DNA of 64,000 bases from assembly GCF_028747205.1 (NCBI RefSeq), contig NZ_CP112880.1, positions 2,046,001 to 2,110,000 on the forward strand, in the 5' to 3' direction. Both the position numbers and the translations under genes were made by a program. Below, piece after piece: positions 34,905 to 44,646 of this stretch. The DNA is from Streptomyces sp. CA-278952. Lineage in GTDB: Bacteria; Actinomycetota; Actinomycetes; Streptomycetales; Streptomycetaceae. Each line of letters starts with the position of its first letter. Position 1 is the first letter of the stretch. The notes beneath the pieces were generated by a model that ran no database searches, had not been told where the DNA came from, and saw only the letters and a list, made by a program, of their open reading frames with translations.

Positions 34905-35609
34905 TCAGCCGCCGGCCGGGGCGCCCGCGGCGGGCAGGGAGACGAAGAGGTCGAAGTACATGCCCGCGGAGATCAGCACGCCGAGGGCGCCTAGGGCGAC
35001 ACCGGCCAGGGCGACCGCACGGATCCAGGTGGGCTGCGGACGCTCGGAGGGGGTGCCGAAGGCGGGGCGGACCAGGACGAAGACGCCGACGAGCAGGGCC
35101 AGGACGGCGAAGACGCCGTTGACCAGGGCGGTGGTGTGCCAGGCGTCCCCGTAGATCTCGGAGATCTGCTGGGCCGCGCTGCCGCCGCCGGAGGTCTGGA
35201 TCTGGCCGATGAGCGTCTCGCGCTCGGCGGCGACCCGGCCGGTCCACGCGCCGGTCAGGGCGACGATGCCGAGGGCGGCGGAGACGACGGCCGCCGCGCC
35301 CGCGCCGACGCCGTGCCGGGCCTCGTAGAAGGGGTCGGGCTCCAGGGCGTCGTCATCGTCCTCGTCGTCCGACTGCCCGGCGTGGTCCTCGGGGGCCGCC
35401 GTCCCGGAGTGCGCGGCGTCGGTCTGCGTACCGGTGGCGTCCTCCGTGGCGGAGTCCGTCACGGGGTCCTTCGCGGAGTCCTTCACCAGGGGGTCCTTGG
35501 CGGCCGCCTCCTCCGTGACGGTGTCGGGGGTGCCGTCGGCGGGGTCGGTCGTCCCGGCGGGCGGGTTGGTCGTGGACGGGGTCGTCGTCCTGGAGGGGGT
35601 GGTGTTCAT
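34905..35609 (-). CDS. Conserved membrane protein with acidic low-complexity N-terminus
   Basis: 234 residues. Residues 1-110 are Thr/Pro/Asp/Glu-rich and probably disordered (a run of Asp near 90). Then come three to four membrane helices: GAGAAAVVSAALGIVALTGAW, TALVNGVFAVLALLVGVFVL and AVALAGVALGALGVLISAGM. Between the first and second is an extracytoplasmic or cytoplasmic loop with GQIQTSGGGSAAQQISEIYG. No family known to me. A short hairpin (34838-34855) follows about 50 bases past the stop. The 226 bases between this gene and the 58-residue gene hold nothing else that I recognise. Confidence 0.72.
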   Translation of the reverse strand: MNTTPSRTTTPSTTNPPAGTTDPADGTPDTVTEEAAAKDPLVKDSAKDPVTDSATEDATGTQTDAAHSGTAAPEDHAGQSDDEDDDDALEPDPFYEARHGVGAGAAAVVSAALGIVALTGAWTGRVAAERETLIGQIQTSGGGSAAQQISEIYGDAWHTTALVNGVFAVLALLVGVFVLVRPAFGTPSERPQPTWIRAVALAGVALGALGVLISAGMYFDLFVSLPAAGAPAGG

Positions 35610-35680
35610 TCGCCGCACGCTAGAGGGCCCGGATGAGAGCCCGCTTAACGCCGGGGCCGCGCGCGGGCCGAGGACGGGGC

Positions 35681-36238
35681 TCAGCGCCCGCTGCGGGCCC
35701 GCCATTCCGGGGCGAGGACCGACCAGATCTCGGTGTCGTGGCGTACGCCCCGGTGGAGGTAGCTCTGCCGCATCACCCCGTCCCGGGTCATGCCGAGCCG
35801 CTGCGCCACCGCGATCGACCTGGTGTTCGCGGCGGAGGCGACCCACTCCACGCGGTGCATGCCGCGCATCTGCACCGCCCAGTCGATCAGGCGCTCGGCG
35901 GCGCGGGTGATCAGGCCGCGGCCCTGGGCGGCGGGCTCCAGCCACACGCCGATCTCGCAGTTGCCCGACTCCGCGTCGAAGATCCGGAAGAGGACGCTGC
36001 CGACGAGGACGCCGTCCAGCCTGATGCCGTACAGCCGCCCGGTGTCCGCCGCCTGCTTCTCCGCGTACCGCTGGAGCAGGGCCCGCGCCGAGTCCAGGTC
36101 GGTGACGGACGCGGCGAGCGGGATCCAGGCGTCGACCAGCTCCCGGGCCCGGTCCATGTGGGCGAGGAGCTCCTCGGCCTGCCAGACCTCCAGCGGGCAC
36201 AGCTCCGCCCCGTCGTCACCCAGGGATACGGCGAACAT
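35681..36238 (-). CDS. GNAT acetyltransferase, RimJ/RimL-like
   Basis: 185 residues. Transfers acetyl from acetyl-CoA to the N-terminus of a protein or another amine. Motifs: EIGVWLEPAAQGRGLITRAAERLIDWA (acetyl-CoA loop QGRGL) and WVASAANTRSIAVAQRLGMTRDG, then the RHDTEIWSVLAPEW ending typical of RimL-like enzymes. The start overlaps the end of the upstream MmpL gene by 23 bases, so it is in that operon. Substrate unknown. Confidence 0.88.
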   Translation of the reverse strand: MFAVSLGDDGAELCPLEVWQAEELLAHMDRARELVDAWIPLAASVTDLDSARALLQRYAEKQAADTGRLYGIRLDGVLVGSVLFRIFDAESGNCEIGVWLEPAAQGRGLITRAAERLIDWAVQMRGMHRVEWVASAANTRSIAVAQRLGMTRDGVMRQSYLHRGVRHDTEIWSVLAPEWRARSGR

Positions 36239-38477
36239 CGTGCTCCTTCTCGGCGGGGCGGCCCGTCACCGGTCCGGCGCCCTCTTCCGCCCCCGTACCG
36301 CGTGTCTCCGGGATCTTCGCACGGAGCGGTACGCAGTCGGGCGGCTCGATGCTGATCCTGGGCAGCCGCTTCTCCAGCCAGCCCGGCAGCCACCAGTTCG
36401 CCCCGCCGAGCATGTGCATCAGGGCGGGCACCAGCAGGGTGCGCAGGACGAAGGCGTCCAGGGCGACGGCGGTGGCCAGCGCGATGCCGAACATGGCGAT
36501 GACCCGGTCGCCGCTGAGCACGAAGGCGAGGAAGACGGAGATCATGATCACGGCGGCGGAGTTGATGACCCGCCCGGTCTCGGCGAGGCCGACCCGTACG
36601 GCCCGCCGGTTGTCGCCGGTCTCCAGCCACTCCTCGTACATCCGGCCGACGAGGAAGACCTGGTAGTCCATGGAGAGGCCGAAGAGGACCGAGACCATGA
36701 TCACGGGGAGGAAGGGTTCGATGGGCCCGGCGCTGCCGAGGCCGAGCAGCTCGCTCCCCCAGCCCCACTGGAAGACGGCCACGACGACGCCGAAGGAGGA
36801 GGCTACGGCGGCCACGTTCATCACGGCGGCCTTGAGCGGGATGCCGATGGAGCGGAACGCCAGGAGGAGGAGCAGACAGCCGAGTGAGATGACGACCCCG
36901 ACGAAGAGCGGCAGTTTCCCGACGATGATCTCGGCGAAGTCGTCGTAACTCGCCGTCACCCCGCCGACGTGCGCCTCCAGCGAGGTGTTGTCCCGGACCG
37001 GCGGCAGCACGTCGTCGCGGATCCGGTCGACCAGCTCGCTGGTGTCCTGTGACTGGGGGGACGAGGCGGGGACGACGGTGAGGAAGGCGGTGTCGCCGGC
37101 GCTGTTGTACGTGACCGGGCTGACCGAGTCGACGCCCTCGGTGGTGCGCAGTCTCTCGGGCAGCGAGTCCAGCGCGAGCCGGTCGTCCGCGCCGTCGAGC
37201 TGGGCGGCGATGGTGAGGGGGCCGTTGACGCCTGGCCCGAAGCCGTCGGCGATCAGGTCGTAGGCCTGCCGGGTGGTGGCGGTGGCCGGGTTGTTGCCCT
37301 GGTCCGAGGTGCCCAGGTGGAGGCCGAGGGCGGGCAGGGCGAGCACCAGCATGACGACGGCCGCGATGGAGCCGAGGAGCTTCGGGTGCCGTTCCACGAA
37401 GGCGGACCAGCGGGCGGCGAAGCCGGTAGGCAGCTCGGGCCGCGGTCCGTGTTCGGCGAGCTGTCGCCTCTCGCGGCGGCTGAGCGCCCGCATTCCGATG
37501 AGGGAGAGCAGCGCGGGCAGCAGGGTGACCGAGGCCATCACGGTGAGGACGACGGTGAGCGAGGCGGCGATGGCAACGCCGTTGAGGAAGCCGAGCCGCA
37601 GGATCAGCATGCCGAGCAGGGCGATGCAGACGGTGGCCCCGGCGAAGACGACGGCGCGGCCGGTGGTCGTGACGGCGTTCTGCGCGGCCTCGTCGACGGA
37701 CATGCCGCGCCGGAGGCCTCTGCGGTGCCGGGTGACGATGAAGAGGGCGTAGTCGATGCCCACGCCGAGCCCGATGAGCATGCCGAGCATCGGGGCGAAG
37801 TCCGCCACGGTCATCGCATGGCCGAGGAGCACGATGCCCGCGTAGGCGGTGCCCACGGAGACCAGGGCGGTGGCGATGGGCAGCAGGCTGGCGGCGAGCG
37901 AGCCGAAGGCGAGGAAGAGCACGACGGCCGCGACGACGACGCCGACGCCTTCGGCGAGGTGGACGGAGGGGGCTTCGGTGAGGGCGACGGCGGTGCCGCC
38001 CAGCTCGACCTGGAGCCCGTCGGCCTCGGCTCCCTTCGCGGTGTCGACGAGGGCGCGGGCCTGGGAGGCGGGGATCTCGTCGACGGGGTGGTCGAAGGTG
38101 ACCGTGGCGTACGCGGTGTGGCCGTCCTCGCTGATCTGGCCGGGGCCGGTGCCTCCGTAGGGGCCGGTGACCGCGCCGACGCCCGGCAGCTCCTCGATCG
38201 CGTGGAGCGTCCGGGTCATGGTCTGCTCGACGTCGGCGGCCCGGACCGTGGAGCCGGTGGTGTGCCACACGACGGTGTCGGTGTCGCCGCCGAGGTCGGT
38301 GAAACCGCGGGAGAGCAGTTCGGTGGCGCGGCCGGACTCGGTGCCGGGGACCTCGTAGTCGTTGGAGTACGCGGAACCCGCGAAGCCCGCCGCGGCGGCG
38401 GCCCCGCCGAGGGCGGCGAGCCAGAGGAGAACGGCGACGAGGCGGTGCCTGATGCACCAGCGGGCGATGGCAGCCAA
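36216..38477 (-). CDS. MmpL-family RND transporter
   Basis: 753 residues from TTG at 38477 (GGAG 8 bases upstream). An ATG at 38507 would add ten residues but lacks a ribosome-binding site and lies in an inverted repeat. Twelve predicted membrane helices in two halves, each with a large external loop after the first helix. Paired Asp-Tyr motifs for proton relay are GIDYALFIVTRHR in the first half and LSMDYQVFLVGRM in the second. MmpL proteins export lipids, siderophores or antibiotics using proton motive force. The next gene encodes a GNAT acetyltransferase and overlaps it. No assembly regulator is coded nearby. Confidence 0.93.
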   Translation of the reverse strand: MAAIARWCIRHRLVAVLLWLAALGGAAAAAGFAGSAYSNDYEVPGTESGRATELLSRGFTDLGGDTDTVVWHTTGSTVRAADVEQTMTRTLHAIEELPGVGAVTGPYGGTGPGQISEDGHTAYATVTFDHPVDEIPASQARALVDTAKGAEADGLQVELGGTAVALTEAPSVHLAEGVGVVVAAVVLFLAFGSLAASLLPIATALVSVGTAYAGIVLLGHAMTVADFAPMLGMLIGLGVGIDYALFIVTRHRRGLRRGMSVDEAAQNAVTTTGRAVVFAGATVCIALLGMLILRLGFLNGVAIAASLTVVLTVMASVTLLPALLSLIGMRALSRRERRQLAEHGPRPELPTGFAARWSAFVERHPKLLGSIAAVVMLVLALPALGLHLGTSDQGNNPATATTRQAYDLIADGFGPGVNGPLTIAAQLDGADDRLALDSLPERLRTTEGVDSVSPVTYNSAGDTAFLTVVPASSPQSQDTSELVDRIRDDVLPPVRDNTSLEAHVGGVTASYDDFAEIIVGKLPLFVGVVISLGCLLLLLAFRSIGIPLKAAVMNVAAVASSFGVVVAVFQWGWGSELLGLGSAGPIEPFLPVIMVSVLFGLSMDYQVFLVGRMYEEWLETGDNRRAVRVGLAETGRVINSAAVIMISVFLAFVLSGDRVIAMFGIALATAVALDAFVLRTLLVPALMHMLGGANWWLPGWLEKRLPRISIEPPDCVPLRAKIPETRGTGAEEGAGPVTGRPAEKEHDVRRIPG

Positions 38478-38489
38478 CGGATGAGCTCC

Positions 38490-38517
38490 CTGTGGGTGTA
38501 GGAACATTTACCCACAG
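38490..38517. promoter_or_regulatory. Inverted repeat over the MmpL gene start region
   Basis: CTGTGGGT-12-ACCCACAG with perfect 8-base arms. It begins 13 bases upstream of the TTG start and overlaps the alternative ATG. MmpL pumps are often under a TetR or MarR repressor, so this is a candidate operator; no regulator gene is adjacent. Confidence 0.5.
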
Positions 38518-38671
38518 ATGACGTTATCTGCCCGTAAACGCCTCACGACCTTGCGATCGCCACTCTGACAGCAGAAGGTGATCCTTTGTCCGTTTCGTGG
38601 CCATGGTCACAGGGCTTGATCTGTTCACCGCACGCGACAGACCAGGCCCTGCGCCCCTGGGTCCGCCCGGG

Positions 38672-40780
38672 TCAGCCGGAGACGCTGGCGCGGCCGTTCT
38701 CGATGTGACCCATGAGCCGCCGCCGGAAGCCTTCCTCCCCATCGACGGTGACGGCGAGGTCGTACCAGCCGTGGGCGTCGGCCGCCGAGTGCACGAGCGC
38801 CCGGCTGCGGCCCGGCTTGACCGTGACCCGACGGGTCCAGTCCCGTACGTCGTCCTCGTCGACGTAGCCGAGCGGCCGCACCAGGAAGGTCAGAGTCCGG
38901 CGGCCGGTGTTGCGCAGGGTGAGGTGCAGGTCGCGGTCGCGGTGGTCGATGCGGGAGGCGACCTCCGCTCCCCCGTCGGCCGGCCCGGCGAACTCGCGCC
39001 GGAAGCCGTTCGGCCCGGTGACCGTGAAGCGGTACGCCTCCCCGGTCAGCGGGACGGTCCAGTGCGCGGTATCCCGGACGTCCTTGTGCTGCGGGGCCGG
39101 GAACTCACCGGCGTACGGGTACAGCGCGAAGTGCGCCGAAGACCGGCCGGTGTTGGCGAGCTCCACGCGCAGGGTGCCGCCCGACCGCCTCGCCCGGGCG
39201 TCCGGCTGGTACGGCAGCGGGCGCGCCGGGCGTGCGCCGGGTTCCTGCTCGGGGAGGTGCTGGACGGCGGGCGGCTTCGGCTGCCAGCGTCCGCTCAGCG
39301 GCGGGATCGCCCCCGGCTGCTCGACGGCGGGCTGCCGGCGGGCCCGGGTGAAGTCGAAGGCGGAGGTCAAATCGCCGGTGACGCGACGCCGCCAGTCGCT
39401 GATGTTGGGTTCCTTCACGCCGGTCCAGCGCTCCAGGAAGCGGATGACGGAGGTGTGGTCGAAGACCTCGGAGCAGACGTACCCGCCGACGGTCCACGGC
39501 GAGACGACCAGCAGCGGCACCCGGATCCCGAGGCCGGTGGGTCGGCCCTCCCACTGTTCGTCGGTGACCTCGGGGGGTGCGACGGGCGGCGGGACGTGGT
39601 CGAAGAAGCCGTCGTTCTCGTCGTAGTTGATCAGCACGGCGGTATGCCGCCACACGTCGGGATGCTTGCCGAGCGCGTCGAGGATCTTGTAGACGACGGT
39701 GGCGCTGTGCACCGGCGAGGAGACGCTCGGGTGCTCGGAGTCGATCGCCGAGGGGACCAGGTAGGAGACCGCGGGGAGCGTCCCGGCCGCCACGTCCTTG
39801 GCGAACTCGTCCGCCAGCGTCCCGGTCGGAACCCGGCGCAGCCCTCGCTCGAACAGGCTGCGCTCGCGCCGGTCGAGGGTGGCGACCCCCTCCTCCAGCA
39901 GCCCGAGGAGCCGGGTGCGCTCGGTCTCGGAGGCACCCCGGACCTTCGCGTAGAAGGCCTCCATGTAGGTGTGCCCGCCGGTCCTGGCCAGCGCCTTGCG
40001 GGCGATCGCCTTGAAGGTGGCGTAGAACTCGATCTGGTTGTCGGTGAAGTTCTCCCACTCGGTGTACGTGCGCCAGCTGCGCCCGGCCTTCTCCAGCCGC
40101 TCGGCGTAGGTGGACCAGTCGTAGCCGGGGTGGGTCCCCTCGTTGTACGCGTCGTTGCCGACGGCCCGCTTCCCGTTCGGCTCGAAGCCGGTCTTTCCGC
40201 TCCACAGGTGGTTGCGGTTGGGGCTGGTGGAGGTGTGGACCGAGGAGTGGTAGGCGTCGCAGACGGTGAAGGTGTCGGCCAGCTCGTAGTGGAGCGGGAT
40301 GTCGCGGCGGTCGTAGTACGCCATCGTCGCCGCGGTCTTCGCGCTGATCCAGCCGTTCATCCAGCCGCCGCCCCAGGCCTTCGCGCCGCCGTTCCAGGAG
40401 TGGTCGAGGGCGCCGATGTACTGGAGGTCCTTCTTCTGCGCCTCGGCCGCCCCGCGCACCGGGAAGGGCAGCACGGTGGAGCCGGCCGCGGCGGGCTGCT
40501 CGAACACCGTCCCGCCGGTGGGTAGCTCGATGGCGTTGCGGTCGCCGAAGCCGCGTACGCCGCGCAGGGTGCCGAAGTAGTGGTCGAAGGAACGATTCTC
40601 CTGCATGAGGATCACCACATGCTTGATGGCGCCGAGGCCTCCCCCGCCGGACCCCGCGTGGGCGGGCTGCGCGGCGATGGCGGCCTGGAGCGACGGCGGC
40701 AGGAACGATCCGGCCGCAGCGGCGCCGAGCGCGCCGCCGCCCAGCGCGAAGAGCCGTCGCCGTGACATGTCCGTGGTCAA
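38672..40780 (-). CDS. Tat-exported phosphocholine-type phospholipase C
   Basis: 702 residues from TTG at 40780, preceded by AGGAGG at 5 bases. The N-terminus has a twin-arginine signal (SRRRLFALGGGALGAAAAG). The catalytic region (about 55-450) is the alkaline-phosphatase-superfamily phosphoesterase domain: MQENRSFDHYFGTLRGVRGF and later NYDENDGFFDHVPPPVAPP, with the metal-binding residues. The C-terminal about 200 residues carry two beta-sandwich DUF756 repeats typical of phosphocholine-specific PLC. It hydrolyses phosphatidylcholine or sphingomyelin outside the cell. Monocistronic. Confidence 0.92.
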   Translation of the reverse strand: MTTDMSRRRLFALGGGALGAAAAGSFLPPSLQAAIAAQPAHAGSGGGGLGAIKHVVILMQENRSFDHYFGTLRGVRGFGDRNAIELPTGGTVFEQPAAAGSTVLPFPVRGAAEAQKKDLQYIGALDHSWNGGAKAWGGGWMNGWISAKTAATMAYYDRRDIPLHYELADTFTVCDAYHSSVHTSTSPNRNHLWSGKTGFEPNGKRAVGNDAYNEGTHPGYDWSTYAERLEKAGRSWRTYTEWENFTDNQIEFYATFKAIARKALARTGGHTYMEAFYAKVRGASETERTRLLGLLEEGVATLDRRERSLFERGLRRVPTGTLADEFAKDVAAGTLPAVSYLVPSAIDSEHPSVSSPVHSATVVYKILDALGKHPDVWRHTAVLINYDENDGFFDHVPPPVAPPEVTDEQWEGRPTGLGIRVPLLVVSPWTVGGYVCSEVFDHTSVIRFLERWTGVKEPNISDWRRRVTGDLTSAFDFTRARRQPAVEQPGAIPPLSGRWQPKPPAVQHLPEQEPGARPARPLPYQPDARARRSGGTLRVELANTGRSSAHFALYPYAGEFPAPQHKDVRDTAHWTVPLTGEAYRFTVTGPNGFRREFAGPADGGAEVASRIDHRDRDLHLTLRNTGRRTLTFLVRPLGYVDEDDVRDWTRRVTVKPGRSRALVHSAADAHGWYDLAVTVDGEEGFRRRLMGHIENGRASVSG

Positions 40781-40900
40781 AAGAGCCTCCTGGTTGCGAT
40801 GGTTACAGCCGGGAAGCTAGTCAGCCCAGGTGGCGTCGGGAAGGACTGCGCACGCACCGGTGGTGAACGTCCAAGAGGCCGTACCGGAAGTCCAAGCACG

Positions 40901-40956
40901 CGAAGGGGCGGTGCACCCGCACGTACGTGAGTACGCACAGGTGCACCGCCCCTTCG
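40901..40956 (-). terminator. Perfect 17-bp hairpin ending the gat operon
   Basis: CGAAGGGGCGGTGCACC pairs perfectly with GGTGCACCGCCCCTTCG across 22 bases, 15 bases after the gatB stop. An inner GTAC/GTAC pairing may tighten the loop. Confidence 0.8.
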
Positions 40957-40971
40957 GGGACGCTTCTGTGA

Positions 40972-42480
40972 TCAGCCCTCGACGCCGAGCTTCTCCAGGA
41001 TCAGCTCGCGCACGCGCGCCGCGTCCGCCTGGCCACGGGTGGCCTTCATGACCGCGCCGACGAGCGCGCCCGCCGCCGCGACCTTGCCGCCGCGGATCTT
41101 GTCCGCGATGGCCGCGTTGCCCGTGATGGCCTCGTCCACGGCCGTGGACAGCGCGCCCTCGTCGGAGACGACCTTCAGGCCGCGCTTCTCGACGACGGTG
41201 TCCGGGTCGCCCTCGCCCGCGAGGACGCCCTCGATGACCTGGCGGGCCAGCTTGTCGTTGAGATCGCCCGCGGCGACGAGCGCGGCCACCCGGGCGACCT
41301 GCGCCGGGGTGATCGGCAGCTCGTCCAGGCCGCGGCCGGTCTCGTTCGCGTTACGGGCCAGCTCGCCCATCCACCACTTGCGGGCCTGGTCCGACGGTGC
41401 GCCCGCCTCGGTCGTGGCGACGATCAGGTCGACCGCGCCCGCGTTGAGGATGGACTGCATGTCGTGTTCGGTGACGCCCCACTCCTCCTTGAGCCGCGCC
41501 CGGCGGAGCCGGGGAAGCTCGGGGAGGCCCTTGCGCAGCTCCTCGACCCAGTCGCGCGCGGGCGCGACGGGCACCAGGTCCGGCTCGGGGAAGTAGCGGT
41601 AGTCCTCGGCGTTGTCCTTGATGCGGCCGGCCGTGGTGGAGCCGTCCTCCTCGTGGAAGTGCCGGGTCTCCTGCACGATGGTGCCGCCCGAGGACAGCAC
41701 GGCGGCGTGCCGCTGGATCTCGAAGCGCGCGGCCCGCTCGACGGAGCGCAGCGAGTTCACGTTCTTCGTCTCGGAGCGGGTGCCGAACGCCTCGCGGCCG
41801 TGCGGGCGCAGCGACAGGTTGACGTCGCAGCGCATCTGGCCCATCTCCATGCGGGCGTCGGAGACCCCGAGGGCCTTGATCAGCTCGCGGAGCTCGGCGA
41901 CGTACGCCTTGGCGACCTCGGGGGCGCGGGCGCCGGCTCCCTCGATCGGCTTGGTGACGATCTCGATGAGCGGGATGCCGGCCCGGTTGTAGTCGAGCAG
42001 GGAGTGCGACGCGCCGTGGATGCGGCCGGTGGCGCCGCCGACGTGCGTCGACTTGCCGGTGTCCTCCTCCATGTGGGCGCGCTCGATCTGCACCCGGAAG
42101 ATCTCGCCGTCCTCCAGCTGGACGTCCAGATAGCCCTCGAAGGCGATCGGCTCGTCGTACTGCGAGGTCTGGAAGTTCTTCGGCATGTCCGGATAGAAGT
42201 AGTTCTTCCGGGCGAAGCGGCACCACTCGGCGATCTCGCAGTTGAGCGCGAGACCGATCTTGATGGCCGACTCCACGCCGATCTCGTTGACGACCGGCAG
42301 CGCGCCGGGCAGTCCGAGACAGACCGGGCAGGTCTGGGAGTTGGCGTCCTGCTTCAGCTCCGTCGAGCAGCCGCAGAACATCTTCGTCTTGGTGCCAAGC
42401 TCGACATGGACTTCGAGGCCCATGACGGGGTCGTAGGACGCGAGCGCGTCCTCGTACGACACCAGGTCAGTGACAGTCAC
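40972..42480 (-). CDS. gatB: Aspartyl/glutamyl-tRNA amidotransferase subunit B
   Basis: 502 residues. GatB is the tRNA-binding kinase subunit of GatCAB, which amidates Glu-tRNA(Gln) and Asp-tRNA(Asn). The N-terminal cradle has [67 protein letters not shown] and [12 protein letters not shown]. The C-terminal tail is the YqeY domain ([21 protein letters not shown]). Last gene of the cluster gatC-gatA-small gene-gatB, 17 bases from the small gene; a hairpin follows. Confidence 0.97.
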   Translation of the reverse strand: MTVTDLVSYEDALASYDPVMGLEVHVELGTKTKMFCGCSTELKQDANSQTCPVCLGLPGALPVVNEIGVESAIKIGLALNCEIAEWCRFARKNYFYPDMPKNFQTSQYDEPIAFEGYLDVQLEDGEIFRVQIERAHMEEDTGKSTHVGGATGRIHGASHSLLDYNRAGIPLIEIVTKPIEGAGARAPEVAKAYVAELRELIKALGVSDARMEMGQMRCDVNLSLRPHGREAFGTRSETKNVNSLRSVERAARFEIQRHAAVLSSGGTIVQETRHFHEEDGSTTAGRIKDNAEDYRYFPEPDLVPVAPARDWVEELRKGLPELPRLRRARLKEEWGVTEHDMQSILNAGAVDLIVATTEAGAPSDQARKWWMGELARNANETGRGLDELPITPAQVARVAALVAAGDLNDKLARQVIEGVLAGEGDPDTVVEKRGLKVVSDEGALSTAVDEAITGNAAIADKIRGGKVAAAGALVGAVMKATRGQADAARVRELILEKLGVEG

Positions 42481-42497
42481 GGTGAAACTTATCCCTC

Positions 42498-42740
42498 TCA
42501 GCCCAGCAGAACGTCGTCGTCGCCGAGACGCTTCAGTTCGCGATAGAGGATCGCGAGTCCGGTGACGATGGCGGCCGCGGAGACCGCCGCGTCGACGAGC
42601 CGCAGCACGTCGTTGTCCTCGCGCGCGAGCCTCGCCTGCTTGGCGACGGTGATCGCGCCGAACGCGGTACTGCCGAGCGAGATGTACAGCCCGGTCTTGG
42701 ACTTCTTGAAGTTACTGGCCTTCTTTGCCATGGCACTCAC
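42498..42740 (-). CDS. Small membrane-associated protein encoded between gatA and gatB
   Basis: 80 residues from GTG at 42740, which overlaps the gatA stop by four bases (GTGA); an internal ATG at 42731 gives [12 protein letters not shown] as start. Lysine-rich N-terminus, then two hydrophobic segments ([14 protein letters not shown] and [21 protein letters not shown]), ending DDDVLLG. Function unknown, but the coupling to gatA and 17-base gap to gatB place it firmly in the operon. Confidence 0.78.
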   Translation of the reverse strand: MSAMAKKASNFKKSKTGLYISLGSTAFGAITVAKQARLAREDNDVLRLVDAAVSAAAIVTGLAILYRELKRLGDDDVLLG

Positions 42741-44239
42741 AGCGACGGAGCCTCCTCAAGCAGCGGGTGCCCCCACTTTTCCACGAAGGCGGCCTCGACG
42801 GCCGCTCCGACCTTGTAGAGCCGGTCGTCCTTCGTGGCGGGGGCGATGATCTGCAGTCCGACCGGCAGACCGTCCTCCGGGGCCAGGCCGCAGGGCAGCG
42901 ACATGGCGGAGTTGCCGGCCAGGTTGGTGGGGATGGTGCACAGGTCCGCGAGGTACATCGCCATCGGGTCGTCGGCGCGCTCGCCGATCGGGAAGGCGGT
43001 GGTCGGTGTCGTCGGGGAGACGATCACGTCGACCTGCTCGAAGGCCTTCTCGAAGTCCTGGGTGATGAGGGTGCGGACCTTCTGGGCGGAGCCGTAGTAC
43101 GCGTCGTAGTAGCCGGAGCTGAGCGCGTACGTCCCCAGGATGATGCGGCGCTTGACCTCGTCGCCGAAGCCCGCTTCGCGGGTGAGCGCGGTGACGTCCT
43201 CGGCCGACTTCGTGCCGTCGTCGCCGACCCGCAGGCCGTAGCGCATGGCGTCGAAGCGGGCCAGGTTGGAGGAGCACTCCGCCGGCGCGATCAGGTAGTA
43301 CGCGGAGAGCGCCAGGTCGAAGGAGGGGCAGTCCAGCTCGACGACGTCCGCTCCCAGCGACTTCAGCAGCTCGACCGACTCGTCGAACCGCTGGAGGACA
43401 CCGGCCTGGTAGCCCTCGCCGCGGAACTGCTTGACGACGCCGACGCGCATGCCCTGTACGGAGCCGTTGCGGGCGGCCTCGACGACCGGCGGGACCGGCG
43501 CGTCGATGGACGTCGAGTCCAGCGGGTCGTGCCCGGCGATGGCCTCGTGCAGCAGCGCCGCGTCCAGGACCGTGCGGGCGCAGGGCCCGCCCTGGTCGAG
43601 GGAGGACGAGAAGGCGACCATGCCGTAGCGGGAGACGCCGCCGTAGGTGGGCTTGACGCCGACCGTGCCGGTGAGGGCGGCGGGCTGGCGGATCGAGCCG
43701 CCGGTGTCCGTGCCGATGGCGAGCGGGGCCTCGTAGGAGGCGAGGGCGGCGGAGGAGCCGCCGCCGGAGCCGCCGGGGGTGCGGGTGAGGTCCCAGGGGT
43801 TGCCGGTGGCGCCGTAGGCGCTGTTCTCGGTGGAGGACCCCATGGCGAACTCGTCCATGTTGGTCTTGCCGAGGATGACGACGTCGGCGGCGCGCAGCTT
43901 CTGCGTGAGCGTGGCGTCGTACGGCGGGACCCAGCCCTCGAGGATCTTGGAGCCGACGGTGGTCGGCATGTCCTTGGTGGTGAAGATGTCCTTGAGCGCG
44001 AGCGGGACGCCGGCGAGCGGGCCGAGCTTCTCGCCCGCCTCCCGCTTGGCGTCCACGGCACGGGCCTGGGCGAGGGCGCCCTCGCGGTCGATGTACAGGA
44101 AGGCGTGGACCTTCTCGTCGACCGCGTCGATCCGGGCCAGGTGGGCCTCGGTGACCTCGACGGCGGTCAGCTCGCCGGAGGCGATCTTCCCGGCGATCTC
44201 GGCCGCGGTGAGCTTGATGATGCTACTGATGTCCGTCAT
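42737..44239 (-). CDS. gatA: Aspartyl/glutamyl-tRNA amidotransferase subunit A
   Basis: 500 residues, amidase-signature family. Liberates ammonia from glutamine for transamidation. The catalytic Lys lies in [18 protein letters not shown]. The Gly/Ser stretch [19 protein letters not shown] and [19 protein letters not shown] complete the Ser-cisSer-Lys triad. Normal length. Starts 5 bases after the gatC stop. A slightly later GTGA overlap leads to the small membrane-protein gene. Confidence 0.97.
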   Translation of the reverse strand: MTDISSIIKLTAAEIAGKIASGELTAVEVTEAHLARIDAVDEKVHAFLYIDREGALAQARAVDAKREAGEKLGPLAGVPLALKDIFTTKDMPTTVGSKILEGWVPPYDATLTQKLRAADVVILGKTNMDEFAMGSSTENSAYGATGNPWDLTRTPGGSGGGSSAALASYEAPLAIGTDTGGSIRQPAALTGTVGVKPTYGGVSRYGMVAFSSSLDQGGPCARTVLDAALLHEAIAGHDPLDSTSIDAPVPPVVEAARNGSVQGMRVGVVKQFRGEGYQAGVLQRFDESVELLKSLGADVVELDCPSFDLALSAYYLIAPAECSSNLARFDAMRYGLRVGDDGTKSAEDVTALTREAGFGDEVKRRIILGTYALSSGYYDAYYGSAQKVRTLITQDFEKAFEQVDVIVSPTTPTTAFPIGERADDPMAMYLADLCTIPTNLAGNSAMSLPCGLAPEDGLPVGLQIIAPATKDDRLYKVGAAVEAAFVEKWGHPLLEEAPSL

Positions 44240-44244
44240 GGCGG

Positions 44245-44541
44245 TTAGTCCTCCCCCAGGATCTGCGGCACCTTGAAACGCTGCTGCTCCTGGGCCGGGG
44301 CGCCCGAGAGCGCCTGCGCGGGGGTGAGCGACGGACGGACCTCGTCCGCGCGCATGACGTTGGTCAACGGCAGCGGGTGGGAGGTCGGCGGTACGTCTTG
44401 GTCGGCGACCTCGGAGACGCGGGCGACCGCGCCGATGATGTCGTCGAGCTGGCCGGCGAAGTGATCGAGCTCTTCGCCCTTCAGCTCCAGACGCGCCAGC
44501 CGGGCGAGGTGGGCGACCTCCTCGCGCGTGATGCCAGGCAT
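44245..44541 (-). CDS. gatC: Aspartyl/glutamyl-tRNA amidotransferase subunit C
   Basis: 98 residues, the small stabilising subunit of Gat[23 protein letters not shown] is the typical N-terminal helix, and the [20 protein letters not shown] stretch matches the extended tail that wraps GatA. First gene of the operon; a hairpin 36-60 bases upstream isolates it from the RmdB-like gene. Confidence 0.95.
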   Translation of the reverse strand: MPGITREEVAHLARLARLELKGEELDHFAGQLDDIIGAVARVSEVADQDVPPTSHPLPLTNVMRADEVRPSLTPAQALSGAPAQEQQRFKVPQILGED

Positions 44542-44576
44542 GCAGCGATCCTCAGGGGTTGGTGTGTGGTTTGGCT

Positions 44577-44601
44577 GGGGGCCGGTATGCCACCGGCCCC
44601 C
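44577..44601 (-). terminator. Hairpin between the RmdB-like gene and gatC
   Basis: Perfect 10-bp stem (GGGGGCCGGT with ACCGGCCCCC) and 5-base loop, 45 bases past the RmdB-like stop and just upstream of gatC. Confidence 0.65.
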
Positions 44602-44646
44602 AATCCTATGGGGTCACTCGAGAGCGGGTGCCCCACCCCGATCCGC

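Noticed and set aside
36216..38507. Long open frames antisense to real genes, such as those opposite ilvB, the GGDEF genes, ligA and the MmpL gene
   Set aside because: High G+C removes stop codons from all frames. Their translations are Arg/Gly/Ala/Pro-rich without motifs or ribosome-binding sites.
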